From assembly GCF_006228185.1 (NCBI RefSeq), contig NZ_CP040825.1:620001-684000 (forward strand): DNA of 64,000 nt. Reading direction: 5' to 3'. The position numbers and the translations under genes are program-made. The notes beneath the pieces are model-generated. The model was given only the letters and a program-made list of their open reading frames with translations. It was not told the DNA's origin and did not search any database. Positions 24,515 to 38,149 of this stretch are shown here, one piece after another; positions within the stretch are counted from its first letter, which is position 1; every line of letters starts with the position of its first letter. This DNA comes from Mycoplasma nasistruthionis. GTDB lineage: Bacteria > Bacillota_I > Bacilli_A > Mycoplasmatales > Metamycoplasmataceae.

Positions 24515-27500
24515 ATGAAAATTAAATCAAAATTAAGATTTTTACCACTTTTTGGTGCATTAACTTTAGCATCGAGTGTTTTTATAGCTGCTTCATGTAA
24601 TAATGCAACTCACAAAATAGATGGTGCCGAAATTAAGCCTGCAGATGGAAAAAATAATAACCCAAAACCAGCCCCAGTTGATAAAGATGCTACCAAAAAA
24701 GATGTAAAAGAATTAGAAGAACAACTAAAAGCAGCGAGACAACTTGCAATTGATAAAGTAAATAGTTATCAAAACTCAATTTCTCAAAGCATATTACAAA
24801 GAGAATTCATTGAAAAAATATCTGTAGCTAAAAATGAAGAACAAATCTATTCAACATTAACAAACTTAACTGAGTTAGTTGATAAATTTAATGAATTAAA
24901 AACAACATTAGAGCAATCAAAACCTGTTTCTGTTGAAAATTCAGAATTAGAAAATGTTTTAGAAACAAATCTAAAAACATCTGTTTCAACTGCAGAAACA
25001 ACTATTGCTGATAGTAAATTAGTTGATACAAATAAAAATGTGGCAAGCATTTTAAGTGATTTAGATAGCAAAATTCAAAACTTAACCACTTCATTAAATT
25101 CATTAAAACAAAACCTACCAGCATTAAAAGAAGCCTATGCGCAAATAAAAGACTCAAATGTTTTATCTGATAATGTAAAAACAACTTTAAACACTTTATT
25201 AAATACCATTAGCTCAGCAAATCAAATACAAATATTCAAGGATGAAGTTAAAGATTTATCTGACAAAGTTTCAAGCTTGTTAGATGAATTAAATAAATCA
25301 AATACACTGCTTGAAAATTCAGAGTTAAGCGACTTGCAAAAAACAAACTTAAAAAACGATAAAGAACAAGTTTCGGAATTATTAACTGACAGTAAACTTT
25401 CTGACCTAATTAATAACAATGTTTTAGCAACAACTACAAATGTTGTAGAAAAAACAGAAATTTTAACCACCACTTATAACGCTTTAAATGAGTTGGTTGA
25501 AACAATTAATGGTGCTAAAAAAGAACTAGAAACAGTTCTAAATCAATCGTTTACAGAAACCGCAAAAGCACAAACAATTACTTTGTTAAATCATTCAGCT
25601 AATAAAGAAACAGTATTAGAACTAAAATCAACTATTTCAAGCTTAAACAATAATTTAGCAATGGCTAAGACAAACATTACTGAAGCTAAAGAATTAGTTG
25701 CTAAAGATGAAACAGAATCAACTAAAAAAGATAAAGTTAATCAAGCATTACAACAACTAGAAACAATTGTTGAAAATAATAAAATCAAGATGCTTGAAGA
25801 CAATTCTCTTTCAAAAACAAATTCAAAATTAGCTGAATATGTTTTAAAACTTGAACAAGCATTAGTTACAACAATTGAAGAATTTGAAGCAAAAATCAGA
25901 ACACACTACCAAATGTCTTTTGTTGATTCAGCATTAGAAAAAGTAGTTAACAAATTCAAAGAAGCATTTAACAATCAAGAGCAACAAAACACTTACAACA
26001 GCGAAGTTCAAGATTTAATTTCATTAAAAGAACAAATCAAAGATGCGATTAATAAAGCAAATGAAATTCCAGAAAAACCAACTTATTTATCAGAAGCATT
26101 AAACTCATTAACAAATGTTTTTGAAAATGACAAATTTAAAACACTTCCTACAGATAATTTTGCAAGTGATAAAACAAAGATTGAAGAAATAATTGAAAAC
26201 TTAAAATCACAAACAGAAAAAGCTAAAAAAGAACAAACATTAGCACAAGCTAAAAAATCAAACAGCACTAAAGTTGATGAGTTAAGTTATCTTTCTAATA
26301 CTGTAAAATCAGAACTAAAAAATCAAATTAATAACTTGGATAACCTTGCAAGTATTGAATCTCTTGTAAATTCATTATCTTCATTACAAGCTCCAATTGA
26401 TCAATTACAAGCAGAAATTACAAAAGGACAACAATACTTATCAACAAACGAGTCTAAAACTCATGATAAAAAATCAAAAGTTCAACAAGCTGTTGATAAT
26501 GCAATTACGTCTGTATCATCATCTAAATTAAATAAATTAAAAGATAACAATGTTAATGACACCGTTTCAGAATTAAACACATTAAAACAAGCTATTATAG
26601 ATGCCCTAGCACTATCAGAGCCTGTTGAAACACCAACTGAAGATCCACAACAAAAAGCTTTAGAGCAAGCTAAAACAGAAAACAAAAACAAAATCCAGGC
26701 ATTAACTTATCTATCAGATTCATTAAAAGAAACACTAAAACAAAAAGTTGATTCAATGACTTCTGCTGAGGAAATTAATACTTATGTTAATTCATTAAGT
26801 TCGCTTGAAACACCAATTAATGAACTTAAAGCAAAACTAACAGAAGGAAATACATACTTAGAAAATAATTCATCTAAAGAACATGCTAAAAAAACAGCTG
26901 TTAAAACAGCGGTGGATAAAGCTAATGAATATTTAGTTGATTCAAAACTAAATAAACTTAAAGACGATAATATTCAAGATACAGTCGCTGAATTAAATAC
27001 CCTAAAACAAAGCCTAACAGATGCATTAAATCAAGAAGAACCACAAGACGATGAAACCGAAAAGTTTAAAACAATGGTTAATAATGCATTAGCGCCTTCA
27101 ATTAATCCTAATTTACAAACAAACTATGCTGATGTGTATAACAAAATTACATCAGCATCAATTAATAGATACAACTTTGACTTATTTATTTCAACAACAA
27201 ATGTTGAAGACGCTAAATTAACACTTAAAAAACTTGAACTAAAACCAGATAACAGAAACACCTTGATGGTTACTTATTTAGCTAAGAAGTTATCAAAACC
27301 TTCAATTACAGCTGAAGTTACAAAAGAAATTAATTTCCCTAATGATGTAATGACTGCTATAAATTCAGCTGAGATGAGTGATATTGATACTTACTTTAAT
27401 TTTTATAAAACTAATTTAGCAACCAATACAGTTTCAGATATGGTTGCTAGTCAACTGCCTTTAATCTTCCAACCTAAAGAAACTAAATTTGGTAAATTCT

Positions 27501-30500
27501 TTAATTATGCATTAGCAAATCAAAACGGTGGGTTTGAAAATGGTAAAGCATTTATTTATGTTGATATTAAATACCAAGATCAAACAATAAAAACAATTAA
27601 AGTCTATTCAAAAATAAAGTTAAAACAGAAACAAACTTCTATGACACATGAAATGTTGAATATACTCAAGCATTTAAAGACTCAGCAATGTATAATTCAA
27701 CACTAAATGATAATGGTGTTTATTCAACAAGTATTTATGAAACTATAGATGCTGAAGTAGTTGCAGAAATAGCAAAAGTAAAAGCAGAAAATCCAAATAA
27801 ACCAGATAATGTAAACAGCGTTACTGCTATCAACAATGTTCTTAAAAAATATATTAGTTTTTCAGGTTCAGGTGTGGTGGATACATGAAGAATTGGTGCT
27901 TATTCATGAGCTGGGAATAATGTTAGAAATTGATACTTACAAGACGAATCTACAAACAGTATATCTTTCAACATAATTGTAACTCAGCAAGCTAATACCT
28001 ACTTGATGCAAGTACAATTAAGACCTAAAAACTATTATGAATTTCTAAAAAATAGAGACAAGGTTCAAAGCAATGAATTAGCTTCAGCTGCTGAACTTTT
28101 AGGTTTAACAGGAGATGCAGATACAAGAATTAATAGTGTTCAATTAGGTGATTTATTAGACTTAACTACACCAAGAACCAAAGGTGTTACACATAATACA
28201 GAAACAGCTTATGGTGATGTAGTAGAGAAATTAAATAGAATTTATCAATTCCCTAAATTTGGACCATATGAAATATATGTTCATGAAACTACAAGCAAAG
28301 ATCATCTAGCAGGAGTTGCTAAAGTAAGATTCGGAATTAAAAAAGATGGTGTACAAGTCGGAAAAACTTCTAGAGAAGTAGATTTCCCTGTATTTAAACC
28401 AATGAATTATTTTGATGTTCCTAAGAAAAATCCTTCTTCAGCATGATATACAGAAGCAGATTTCACAGGATCAGAGTTTTCTAAACCAAGCACTGATGAA
28501 CAAAGTAAGATGAATGCTATTAATTCAACAAACTTTGTAGCGAGAAAGGTTTCAACAGCAGTAGCTAATAAGAATTTTACTAACTGATATAGAGTTTTAG
28601 ATGCAAATGATATAGTAGATCAAGGTGCTTTTGAGAAAATTAATTTTATGATTGGATTCAAAGGACAAGTTGCCAAAGAAGCAGATAACCAAAATGAAAA
28701 CTTTAAAAATGTTGAAACAAATGATGATGAAGCTAATTCAGCTCCGCTGCCACCAACAATTCCAACAGATGATGGAACATTTACTTTACCTGGAGATCAA
28801 GAAAATACAACAAATCTTAACCAATTATCTAAAGATTGATTTATTTATTTTGTAGATGTTCAAAAAGCAAAATCAAATTGAAGAATAAACATTTTTGACA
28901 GATTATCTTTTAGACTTGGTTTTATTAACAAAAGAATTCCTACAACAAGATTTATCACTCAAGGAAGAATAACTCTTGCTAATGTTGTAAATGATTACAA
29001 ATTAAACATGTATCCAACTTATATGTTAAATTCACTTGGATTAAGCAATATTCAAAACTTTCAAGATTTCTTTGGGGATCAATTTGGTATCGAAACATAT
29101 TCAGCACAGCAAGTGTATGATAACTTTATTAGAAACGGCAAAACAACTTCTACTTCATTACAACCTAATTTTTCAAATAAAGGTCAATCACCATTTGTAA
29201 GTTCAAATTTCTGAATTTATAATAATTATTCTTTCACAAATAGAGATAATAATTTAAAAATCAAAGAAATGAAATACTTTACAGAAGATCCAAATGGTGT
29301 TTATGTTCAATTAGAATATACTGACGGTAGAAATGTGAAGTTCGAAGGTAATAATTGATACAGATTTAGCAAATCTGGAACAGGTGCACCTGCTGACTTA
29401 AACTTTTTATTCGATGGTTCTAATAAATTAACATTTAATAACCAAAACCTTAAAACAGTTCATTTAGAAAGAAATAAAGTTTATCGTGAACGTATTATTG
29501 AACCAAAATTAGAAGATACTACATGAGATTTTGATGAAAATACTCAACAACTATCATGAACTTTAAAAAATGATTACATCAATAAAACAGTGTTAAAAGA
29601 AAATACTACAAACAGAAAATTAACAATGCAGTTCTTTGGGTATACATATTACAAACTTCTTCCAAATTCATGAAAAAGAATTACAGAACAAGGTATAACA
29701 TTTAATTTTGATTTAGAAAAAGTTTTATCAGGACAAACAGATACATTCAAAGGTTCAATTGAAGGGGTGAATACTTCTGGCTCATATAAAACTCCTACAA
29801 TATCATATACAGCCACTGCCACAAAAACAGCTGATGGTATTAAATTCACATTTGATCTAGATGATAAATCAAATAAATTAAAATACGGCGATTTATATAA
29901 ATATCAACTAAACCCAACGCTAGAAAGTAGTTACAGTGGAGAATTTAGTAAAGATAAAGCGTTTTTAGTAGCCAAAAATGCTGCAAAAATTACCTTAAAA
30001 TACATTAACAATGTAGAACATGAAGAATTCGGAAGTAAAACTAACGAATTTTTATACAAAAATATGCTATACAACGGTCACAATCAACCGTATGTAATGT
30101 ATAACGATAAAGTAGCACAAGATGCATTTGGATATAATCCAAATCAAAACGTTTCATATGAATTACACAACGGTTATATGTTAGATAACAACACTTTATC
30201 AACAGTTAATAACCAAACACAACAGGAACAAAATGTTTGAATGAGAGCTATTGCTTTATCATTCGGTTCAGGTACTATTTGAGGTCGTTTAAGTAAAGAT
30301 CCAAACAATCATAAATTCTTAATCGGAACAAATAATCACGTTGAAGCAGTAACTGGCTCTATGGAAGCGTTAAAAGCTTGAAATGGAGATGTTAAGCCAT
30401 TGGCTGGTGAAAAATACATTGTTAAACCAGGTGACAATTTAGGAAATGATGTTACAGCAGGATTTGGTTACTGAAATGGTCTATATAGATTACCAGCAGA

Positions 30501-31146
30501 CTTTTATCCAATTTGAACAGGTGTTAACCAAAAGAATGTTGAAGGTGTTAGATTAAGACAAAATAATGGTGTTGATGTTGATACATCAGTTTTAGCTATT
30601 GACTTAAAAGACTTAGCTAAAAAAGCTCGTAGAGCGGCTAAGTTCCAAACAGCTGAACATTATGAAAAACTAGCAACAATGCCTGATTTACCACTGCTTG
30701 ATGACAAAATCAATGGTATTACTAATTCATCTCCATACTACTTTAATGGAGCTATGATTGGATTTCCTTATGGAGTACAAGCATCATACTTTATTAACAG
30801 AGCAAGAATTGATGATACAGGGGTTGGGTTAAATACACAAAATGGATTTTTAGCCACAACATTTAACTCAGGAAATTCAGGTTCAGGTCTTCAAATGGGT
30901 CAAAATGGATATGCTGAAATTATCAATTCAGGTTCGCCTAGAACTTACTTAAGAGGATGAAAATATAACACAGGTAGTGTTAACTACTGAGGAGTTAATA
31001 AACCAGGAGTTGATCCATTATCACTTAAAAATGACAACTCATTAGCAGGAGTTTTATACTATAACTCAGTTACAAATCCAAACGAGTTTTCAGCACCTAC
31101 ATTTATTAATTTAATTAACAATACTTCTGAAGAAGAACAACAATAA
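24515..31146 (+). CDS. Very large DUF31/MIP-type serine protease lipoprotein, frameshifted
   Basis: Lipoprotein signal with lipobox (FIAASC at about residues 23-28). Residues about 60-860 are Lys/Glu/Ser/Asn-rich, strongly helical, coiled-coil-like, with repeated modules of the FIVAR/GA kind (for example LTYLSDSLKETLKQ and LSYLSNTVKSELKN, each followed by a matching partner). The C-terminal third has a trypsin-like fold as in DUF31 mycoplasma immunoglobulin proteases: His in GTNNHV (30337-30339), Asp in VDVDTSVLAIDL (30574 or 30580), Ser in GNSGSG (30877-30879). The frame breaks at the five As 27610-27614; one extra A gives YSKNKVKTETNFYDTW and a 2210-residue protein. A role in cleaving host immunoglobulin is inferred from family, and no partner MIB gene is seen next to it. 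Confidence 0.78.
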
Positions 31147-31151
31147 TAAAA

Positions 31152-31176
31152 AACCAGCATCTAATGCTGGTTTTCT
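31152..31176. terminator. Bidirectional terminator between convergent genes
   Basis: Stem AACCAGCAT / ATGCTGGTT with a CTA loop, T run on the plus side and six Ts on the minus side; serves the lipoprotein gene. Confidence 0.85.
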
Positions 31177-31227
31177 TTTGTCATTTGATTTACCTAAACA
31201 GTGTCTGAATTTCATTAACTATACTAA

Positions 31228-31268
31228 AAAATGCAATATCCTTTTATATAACAACAAAAAGATATTGC
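31228..31268 (-). terminator. Terminator of the minus-strand membrane protein gene
   Basis: GCAATATC / GATATTGC with an extended imperfect stem (31233-31268); read on the minus strand it is followed by ATTTTTT. Confidence 0.7.
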
Positions 31269-31283
31269 AAATTAAATTAATAA

Positions 31284-32165
31284 TTACTGAATTTCTCAAG
31301 GTTTTGTAGCAGTGTCATATTTAACTTTTAAACCATATTTTCAGGCAAAACCTAAACCTGGAGTTAATAAGAAACCACCAATAAATAAAGCAATATTTAA
31401 ACCAATTACTAAACCTAAATTGTCTCCTTTATAGAATAAAGGATGTTTAAAGTTTAAAAATGAGTAAATAGTTAAATTCATTTCTTTATATAGATTTATT
31501 TTAGCTAATTCAACTGTTTTAGTGTCTCTAATAATTGAACCATCTAGCCCTACCTTAAAGGCTTCAACGTTTTTGTTTCCAGATAAAAATGTAACTAAAG
31601 CAAATGCTCAATAAGTAATCATTACAATTGTTGATAATCAAATTGTTAGTTTAGTTACTGATATATTTTTTCTGTTTAAAATAACAAAAACAAAACAAAT
31701 TACAGGGTTAACAAAGTGCACTAATGAACTTGTTATAAATCTTTGAATATCACCCGTAACTTCAAACGGAAATATTAAAGCTCAAAAAACAATGAAAGTT
31801 ATAGTTATATAGACATTTGCTAAAAACAATGCTCTTTGAGCTATTCAGTTTTTAGGATAAATAGCAAATAAAATAAGTGCCATTCCTACAAATAAATTAC
31901 TTAATCACGTAAAGGTTAAAGTTACGTTTCAAAAGTTGGCTAAAATGTTAGGTGTAAATCCTTTCTCTAATAACAACTTTTTGTCTTCTAGAGTTAATTT
32001 TGCAATATTGTTATACATTTCTGAACTAACAATTTGTCATCTTCAGACAGTTGTTATAAATACTAATAAAATAACTGCAACACCAGCAAATAAGGTAGCT
32101 TTTCTAAGTTTAGATCAGCTATTAAAAGTGTAGTGCTTAGTGTTTAGAAATAGTTTTGATAACAT
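31284..32165 (-). CDS. Multi-pass membrane protein, mycoplasma-specific
   Basis: 293 residues with at least nine TGA-Trp codons, from ATG 32165 to TAA 31284-31286, so standard-code translation shatters it. Hydrophobic segments are visible at TLFAGVAVILLVFITTVW, FTWLSNLFVGMALILFAIYP, ALFLANVYITITFIVFWAL, LVHFVNPVICFVFVIL, LTIWLSTIVMITYWAFALVT and LVIGLNIALFIGGFLLTPG: six membrane helices. It reminds me of the DUF1600/MAGa3780-like membrane family of hominis-group mycoplasmas, but I am not certain. No catalytic motif is seen. It is the only minus-strand gene between the origin and 39 kb. Confidence 0.8.
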
Positions 32166-32300
32166 AATTTTTAATTTACATTTTAGTGGAGTAATTATAC
32201 TAGTTTTAATGATTATTTAATTTTAGACAAAAAATTAAAAAGTGTAAAAAATGGAACAAAAACAAGGCTTTTTGATACTTTTTAATATTAATAATAAATA

Positions 32301-32306
32301 TATAAT
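32301..32306 (+). promoter_or_regulatory. Pribnow box of uvrB
   Basis: TATAAT 10 bases before ATG 32317, with no Shine-Dalgarno in between; probable leaderless mRNA. Confidence 0.5.
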
Positions 32307-32316
32307 TTAAATAATT

Positions 32317-34319
32317 ATGAACGTATTCAAACTAAAATCTGACTATGCTCCAGCTGGAGATCAACCGAAAGCAATTCAAGAAATAACTGAAAATATTAAA
32401 AAAGGTATAAAAAACCAAGTTATCCACGGAGTAACTGGTTCAGGAAAAACCTTTACAATTGCAAACATTATTAAGAATTTTGACCGTCCAGTAATTGTTT
32501 TGTCACATACTAAAACACTTGCTGGTCAGCTTTATCATGAACTTAAATCTTTTTTTCCTGATAATGCTGTTGAATACTTTATTAGTTACTTTGATTATTT
32601 CAGACCAGAAGCTTATAAACCAGCGACAGATTCATATATTGAAAAGGATTCTAAAACTAATCAGCAAATAGAAATTTTAAGACTTAGTACCTTAAATTCA
32701 CTTTTAACAAGAAGAGATGTTATAGTAGTTGCTTCAGTTAGTGCTATTTATGGTGAGTTAAACCCAGATGTTTATAAAGATGCTTTTTATCGCTTCTATG
32801 AAGGGATGAAAATACCTATTAAAGATTTTATAACCCAAATTATTAGAATTAAATATAAACGAAATGATGTTGATATAGAACCAGGTTTTTTTACTGTCAG
32901 AGGTGACACTATTACTATTAGGCCAGCTGATTCGGAAGATAAAGCAGTACGCGTTAGTTTTTTCGGTGATGAAATTGAGGAAATAGCAGTTCTAGACTCT
33001 TTTACAAGAGATGTGATTGAAAAAACAAAAATTTACACATTATCACCTGGAAATGCTTATGCAACTGATAATTCTATTTATGACGAAGTTTTACCTTTAA
33101 TTCAAGATGAATTAAGTAAACAACTAGCAAAATTTAAAAAAGAAGAAAAAGTTTTAGAATACACTCGTTTAAACCAAAGAATTAAAAACGACATGGATGA
33201 AATGTCTGAGTTTGGCTTCTGTAAAGGAATTGAAAATTATTCAATGTACCTTGACGGTAGAACTTTTGGTGAAAGACCTTATACTTTATTGGATTATTTT
33301 CCAAAAGATTCTTTAATGTTTATTGATGAATCGCACAATTTTATTCCGCAACTACAAGCTATGTATCGTGGCGATTATTCTAGAAAGTCAACTTTAGTTG
33401 AATATGGTTTTAGATTACCTTCAGCTTTAGAAAATAGACCTTTAAAATTTGAAGAATTTGAAAGTGAGTTTGATTTTCAAAAATTTATGTTTCAGCAACG
33501 CCTGGTGAATATGAAAAAGAATTATCAAAGGATGCAATAGTACCTTTATATGTTAGACCTACTGGTTTGGTTGACCCTATTATTACTATTAAGCCAACAG
33601 AAGGCCAAATGCAAGATGTTTATCAAACAGTTTTAGATCAAAGAAAAAGAAATGAGAGAACTTTAGTTCTAACAACAACTAAAAGGCTTGCTGAAGAAGT
33701 TTCAAGCCATTTAACTTCAAAAGGGATTAAGGCTGCTTTTATTCACTCAGAACACAAAACATTTGATCGTAACGAAATTTTAAGAAGATTAAGATTAGGA
33801 ACTTATGAAGTTGTTATTGGAATTAACTTGCTTCGTGAAGGAATAGATTTACCAGAAGTTTCAAAAGTTTTAGTTTTAGATGCTGGAGGAACAGGATTTG
33901 CTAGAGATGCTCGCAGCTTGATCCAAATTACCGGTAGGGCTGCTAGAAATGCAAATGGTGAAGCTGTTTTTTACACTGATGAAATTACATCAAATATTCA
34001 AAAGTGTCTTGACGATAATAAAATGAAGCGTGAAATTCAACTTGCTTATAATAAAGAACACAATATAGTGCCTAAAACAATTATTAAAGCAATTCCTGAA
34101 AGAATTACAGTCAATGGTGGGGCTATTAAGTTTGATGAGTTAACAATCATCAAATCACAAAGAAGTAAACACGCTAATGATGGCAAAACAATGACGCTGA
34201 AAGATACCATAGAAGATTTAAGAAAACAAATGGAACAAGCTGCTAAAGAAAGAAATTTTGAAAAGGCGATTGAATTACGTGACCTAATTTTAGAACTGGA
34301 GGGGGATAATGAAAAATAA
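32317..34319 (+). CDS. uvrB: Excinuclease ABC subunit B, frameshifted
   Basis: Damage-verifying helicase-like subunit of nucleotide excision repair. Walker A GVTGSGKTF, the beta-hairpin region YFISYFDYFRPEAY, GVEKD-like block SYIEKDSKTNQQIE, LMFIDESHN (Walker B), GINLLREGIDLPEV and QITGRAARN are all present, and a C-terminal UVR motif (EQAAKERNFEKAIELRD) that contacts UvrC. The frame breaks at five As 33479-33483: as given it runs into QRLVNMKKNYQ, while one more A yields QKIYVSATPGEYEKEL, the UvrB signature. Restored length is 667 residues, the family norm. The stop overlaps uvrA by 11 bases. Confidence 0.93.
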
Positions 34320-37155
34320 TGACAAGTTAATTGTTCAAGGTGCTAGAGAAAATAATTTAAAAAATGTTAATCTTGAATTACCTAAAAATAAATTGATTGT
34401 TTTTACAGGTCTTAGTGGATCAGGAAAAAGTTCTTTAGCCTTCAACACTATTTATGAAGAAGGTAGAAGAAGATATGTAGATTCATTAAGTTCATATGCC
34501 CGCATGTTTTTAGGTGGAACTAAAAAACCTAACGTTGATAAAATTGAAGGATTAAGTCCTTCAATTTCGATTGAACAAAAAACAGTCCACAACAACCCGA
34601 GGTCAACAGTTGGAACTGTGACTGAAATTTATGATTATTTAAGATTATTGTTTGCTAGAGTCGGAAAAGCTTTTTGTCCAACTCACAAAATTGAAATTAC
34701 TTCTCAAACAAACAAAGATATTTTAAATAAGTTATATGAACTTCCTGAACAAACTAGATTAATTATTTATGCGCCACTAGTCGAAAATGAAAAAGGAACA
34801 CATGCTAACTTACTTGAAAAGCTTAAAAAAGAAGGTTATAGTAGGGTTAGAATTGATGGAGATTTTTATTCATTAGATGACACTATTACTTTAGAGAAAA
34901 ACTATAAGCATAATATTGATTTAGTTATCAATAGAATTGTTTTAAATGAAAACAACTATAACTTAATTGCTGAATCTATTGATGTGGCTGCTGAAAAAGC
35001 CAATGGTATGATAAAAGTTCAAAACGTTGATACAGATACAGAATTGCTTTTTTCTAAAACACAAGGATGTATTTATAAAGATTTTTACATGCCTAAAATT
35101 GAAACAAATTTATTTTCATTTAATGCTCCAAACGGAATGTGTAGTAACTGTAAAGGTTTAGGTGTTGAATTTAAAGCTGACTTTGATGCTATTGTTCCAG
35201 AATCGTGAAGAACAATTAATGAAAGAGCAATTGTTTATTTTGAAAACACTATTAATACAACTAATCTAGAATGACAAGAGTTTGATGAACTTTTAAAATA
35301 TTATGATATTCCTAAAAATGTGCCAGTAGATGAACTGACTAAACAGCAATTAGATATCATCAAATTTGGTTCAAAAGAAGAGATTGATTTTGCTTTAGTT
35401 TCCGCAAGTGGAAATGTAACAAGAAGATACAAAGAAATTGAAGGAGTTGTATCTAAAATTGAGCGCTTATACTATGAAACAAGCTCTGAAATGAGAAGAG
35501 ATTATCTTAAAAAATATATGGGTTCATTCACTTGTCATGTTTGTGGTGGAGCGCGTTTAAATCAATATGCTTTAGCAATGAAAATTGATAATAAAAATAT
35601 TTATCAATTCACTGAATTGGCAGTTGATGTGGCTTTAGACACAATAACTGAATTAGTTGATAAATTTAATGAGCAAGAAAAAATCATTTCAAACTTAATT
35701 ACTAAAGAGTTAATTGACAGATTATCATTCTTAAAAAATGTTGGTTTAGACTATTTAACCCTAAACCGTAGTGCTGAAACTCTTTCAGGAGGAGAAGCGC
35801 AACGGATCAGACTAGCGACTCAAATAGGCTCTAATTTAACCGGTGTTTTATATGTGCTTGATGAACCATCAATCGGACTTCATCAAAAAGATAACTTAAA
35901 ATTAATTAGCACCCTGCGTCAAATGGTTGATATTGGAAACACATTAATTGTAGTAGAACACGATGAAGACACAATGTTTGCAGCTGATCATATCGTTGAT
36001 ATTGGTCCAGAAGCTGGAATTAATGGTGGAAACGTTGTTGCATCAGGTTCATTACAAGAAATAATTGATACTCCTGAATCAATAACTGGTAAGTACTTAT
36101 CAGGTGAATGAACAATTGAAACACCAGCAAGACGTAGAAAAGGAAATGACAAATTTGTAACAATTAAAGGAGCAAGAGAAAATAACTTAAAAAATGTTAA
36201 TATCACTATTCCTTTAAACAAATTTGTCTGTGTCACTGGAGTTTCTGGTTCTGGTAAAAGTACTTTGGTTAATGAAATTTTTGTTAATAGCTTACTTCAC
36301 TATCTAGGACGTGCAGAAGGTTTAACCAAGAAAAAAGCTAAGTTTGACAACATTGATGGAATTTTCAATATTGACACAGTTTATCCTGTCGATCAGTCAC
36401 CAATTGGGCGTACACCAAGATCAAATCCAGCAACATATACTAAAGTTTTTGATTTAATTAGAGACATTTATAGTAATGTTGAAGAATCAAGAATTAGGGG
36501 ATATACAAAAAGCAGATTCAGTTTCAATGTTGAAGGTGGAAGTTGTGAAAAGTGCCGTGGTGATGGATATTTAGTTATTGAAATGCACTTTTTACCTGAT
36601 GTTTATGTACCTTGTGACCAGTGTGAAGGTCAAAGATACAATCGTGAAACACTTGAAATTAAATATCATAACAAAAACATTGCTCAAGTTTTAGATATGT
36701 CAGTTGATGAAGCACTAGAATTCTTTGAAAATCAACATAAAATTGTTGAAACATTACAGATTTTAAAAGATGTTGGTTTAGGTTATATTAAATTAGGACA
36801 GATGTCAACAACTTTATCTGGTGGTGAAGCTCAAAGAATTAAATTAGCAGCTCACTTGCGTAAAAAACCTACAGGTAAATCAGTTTATGTGCTTGATGAA
36901 CCTACTACAGGGCTTCATTCACACGATGTAAAAAAATTAATTTCCATTCTAAACAGAATTGTTGACAATGGCGATACTGTTGTTGTTATTGAACATAATT
37001 TAGATGTTATTAAATCAGCTGATTACATCATTGATTTAGGCCCAGACGGTGGAGTTAAAGGTGGTAAGGTTGTCGCTAAAGGAACTCCAGAAGAAGTTGC
37101 TAAAGTTAAAGAAAGTTACACGGGTCAATTTTTAGCAAAAATTTTAAATAGATAA
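34309..37155 (+). CDS. uvrA: Excinuclease ABC subunit A
   Basis: 948 residues, intact. Dimeric ABC-type ATPase that finds bulky DNA lesions and hands them to UvrB. Two ATP-binding halves: Walker [10 protein letters not shown] with signature [12 protein letters not shown], and GVSGSGKST with [13 protein letters not shown]. Zinc-binding cysteine pairs appear as [20 protein letters not shown] and CDQCEG. ATG 34309 lies behind GGAGGGG and within the end of uvrB, so UvrB and UvrA are made from one message. TGA-Trp codons interrupt standard-code reading at 35206 and 36109. Confidence 0.96.
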
Positions 37156-37182
37156 TACAGTTTTTAGATAAAAAAATTATTT

Positions 37183-37188
37183 TATAAT
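37183..37188 (+). promoter_or_regulatory. Pribnow box of hprK-lgt
   Basis: TATAAT 18 bases before ATG 37207, followed by an AAGG Shine-Dalgarno. Confidence 0.5.
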
Positions 37189-37206
37189 TATTAATATAAG
37201 GTAAAC

Positions 37207-38148
37207 ATGTCTAGACAAAATAAGAAAATAAATGCTAAAAAAATCATTGATTTTTTTAACCTAAATATCATTAATAAAAATGATGCTGAACTTGAATATA
37301 ACGACATTAAACAGCCTGCAATCAAACGTGTAGGCCTTGAATTAGCAGAACATTTCAATGGTGATCGTTTAAGCAGAAACGTTATTGCATGAGGTACAGG
37401 AGAGTCTAATTGATTTTCTATCATTGGTAAAGAAAAAGCTTATGCATCACTTGAATTCGTATTTAAACAAAAACCACCTTTAGTCATTTTGTCTAAAGGA
37501 GTTAATAAGCCTGCAATAAATTGAATAGTAGAAGTTGCAAACAAATACAGAGTACCTGTAGCTTTAGTTAAAACAAGTACTTCATATATTTCAACAAATA
37601 TCGGTTCATACTTAAACAACTACTTTGGTGAATTGACTCAAGTGCATGGAACTTTGGTGCTAATTGGTGGTACAGGTGTTTTAATCACCGGTCAAAGTGG
37701 TGTAGGTAAATCTGAAGCTGCTCTACAACTCGTTCAAAATGGAGCGGTATTAATTAGTGATGATGCAGTACTAATTAGGGATAATGGTGATATTTTCATT
37801 GGTAGTTCACCAGAAATTACAAGAAACTTCCTAGAAATAAGGGGTACAGGTATTGTTGATATTAAAGTCCTATACGGGGTGGCATCAGTTGCTAAATCAT
37901 CAATTATTGATCTGGTTATTGAGTTAGTTAAACAAGATGACAATGTTGAATTCGATCGTTTAGGTACTGATTTTATGGAGTATCCAGTATTTGGACGTTC
38001 AATTAAAAAAATGCAAGTACCAGTTAAAGCTGGTTCATCAGCAGCTTCATTAATTAAAGCAGCTGTTAATACATATTTAGCACGTATGGACGGTATGGAC
38101 GTTTTAAGACTAATGACTGAGCGTGCAATGAAACAAGAGGAGGAATAA
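37207..38148 (+). CDS. hprK: HPr kinase/phosphorylase
   Basis: 313 residues, full length. Phosphorylates HPr of the sugar phosphotransferase system at its regulatory serine and reverses the reaction; the central carbon switch of Firmicutes and Mollicutes. The P-loop GQSGVGKSE is at about residue 160; LISDDAV, the HPrK signature LEIRGTGIVDI, and a C-terminal block ending MKQEEE follow. Two TGA-Trp codons lie at 37390 and 37411. The lgt ATG follows the stop by one base, with the Shine-Dalgarno AGGAGG inside hprK, so the pair is an operon. Confidence 0.94.
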
Positions 38149-38149
38149 A

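Noticed and set aside
31284-32165. Gene-free gap under standard translation
   Set aside because: Reading TGA as Trp gives one intact 293-residue membrane protein on the minus strand.
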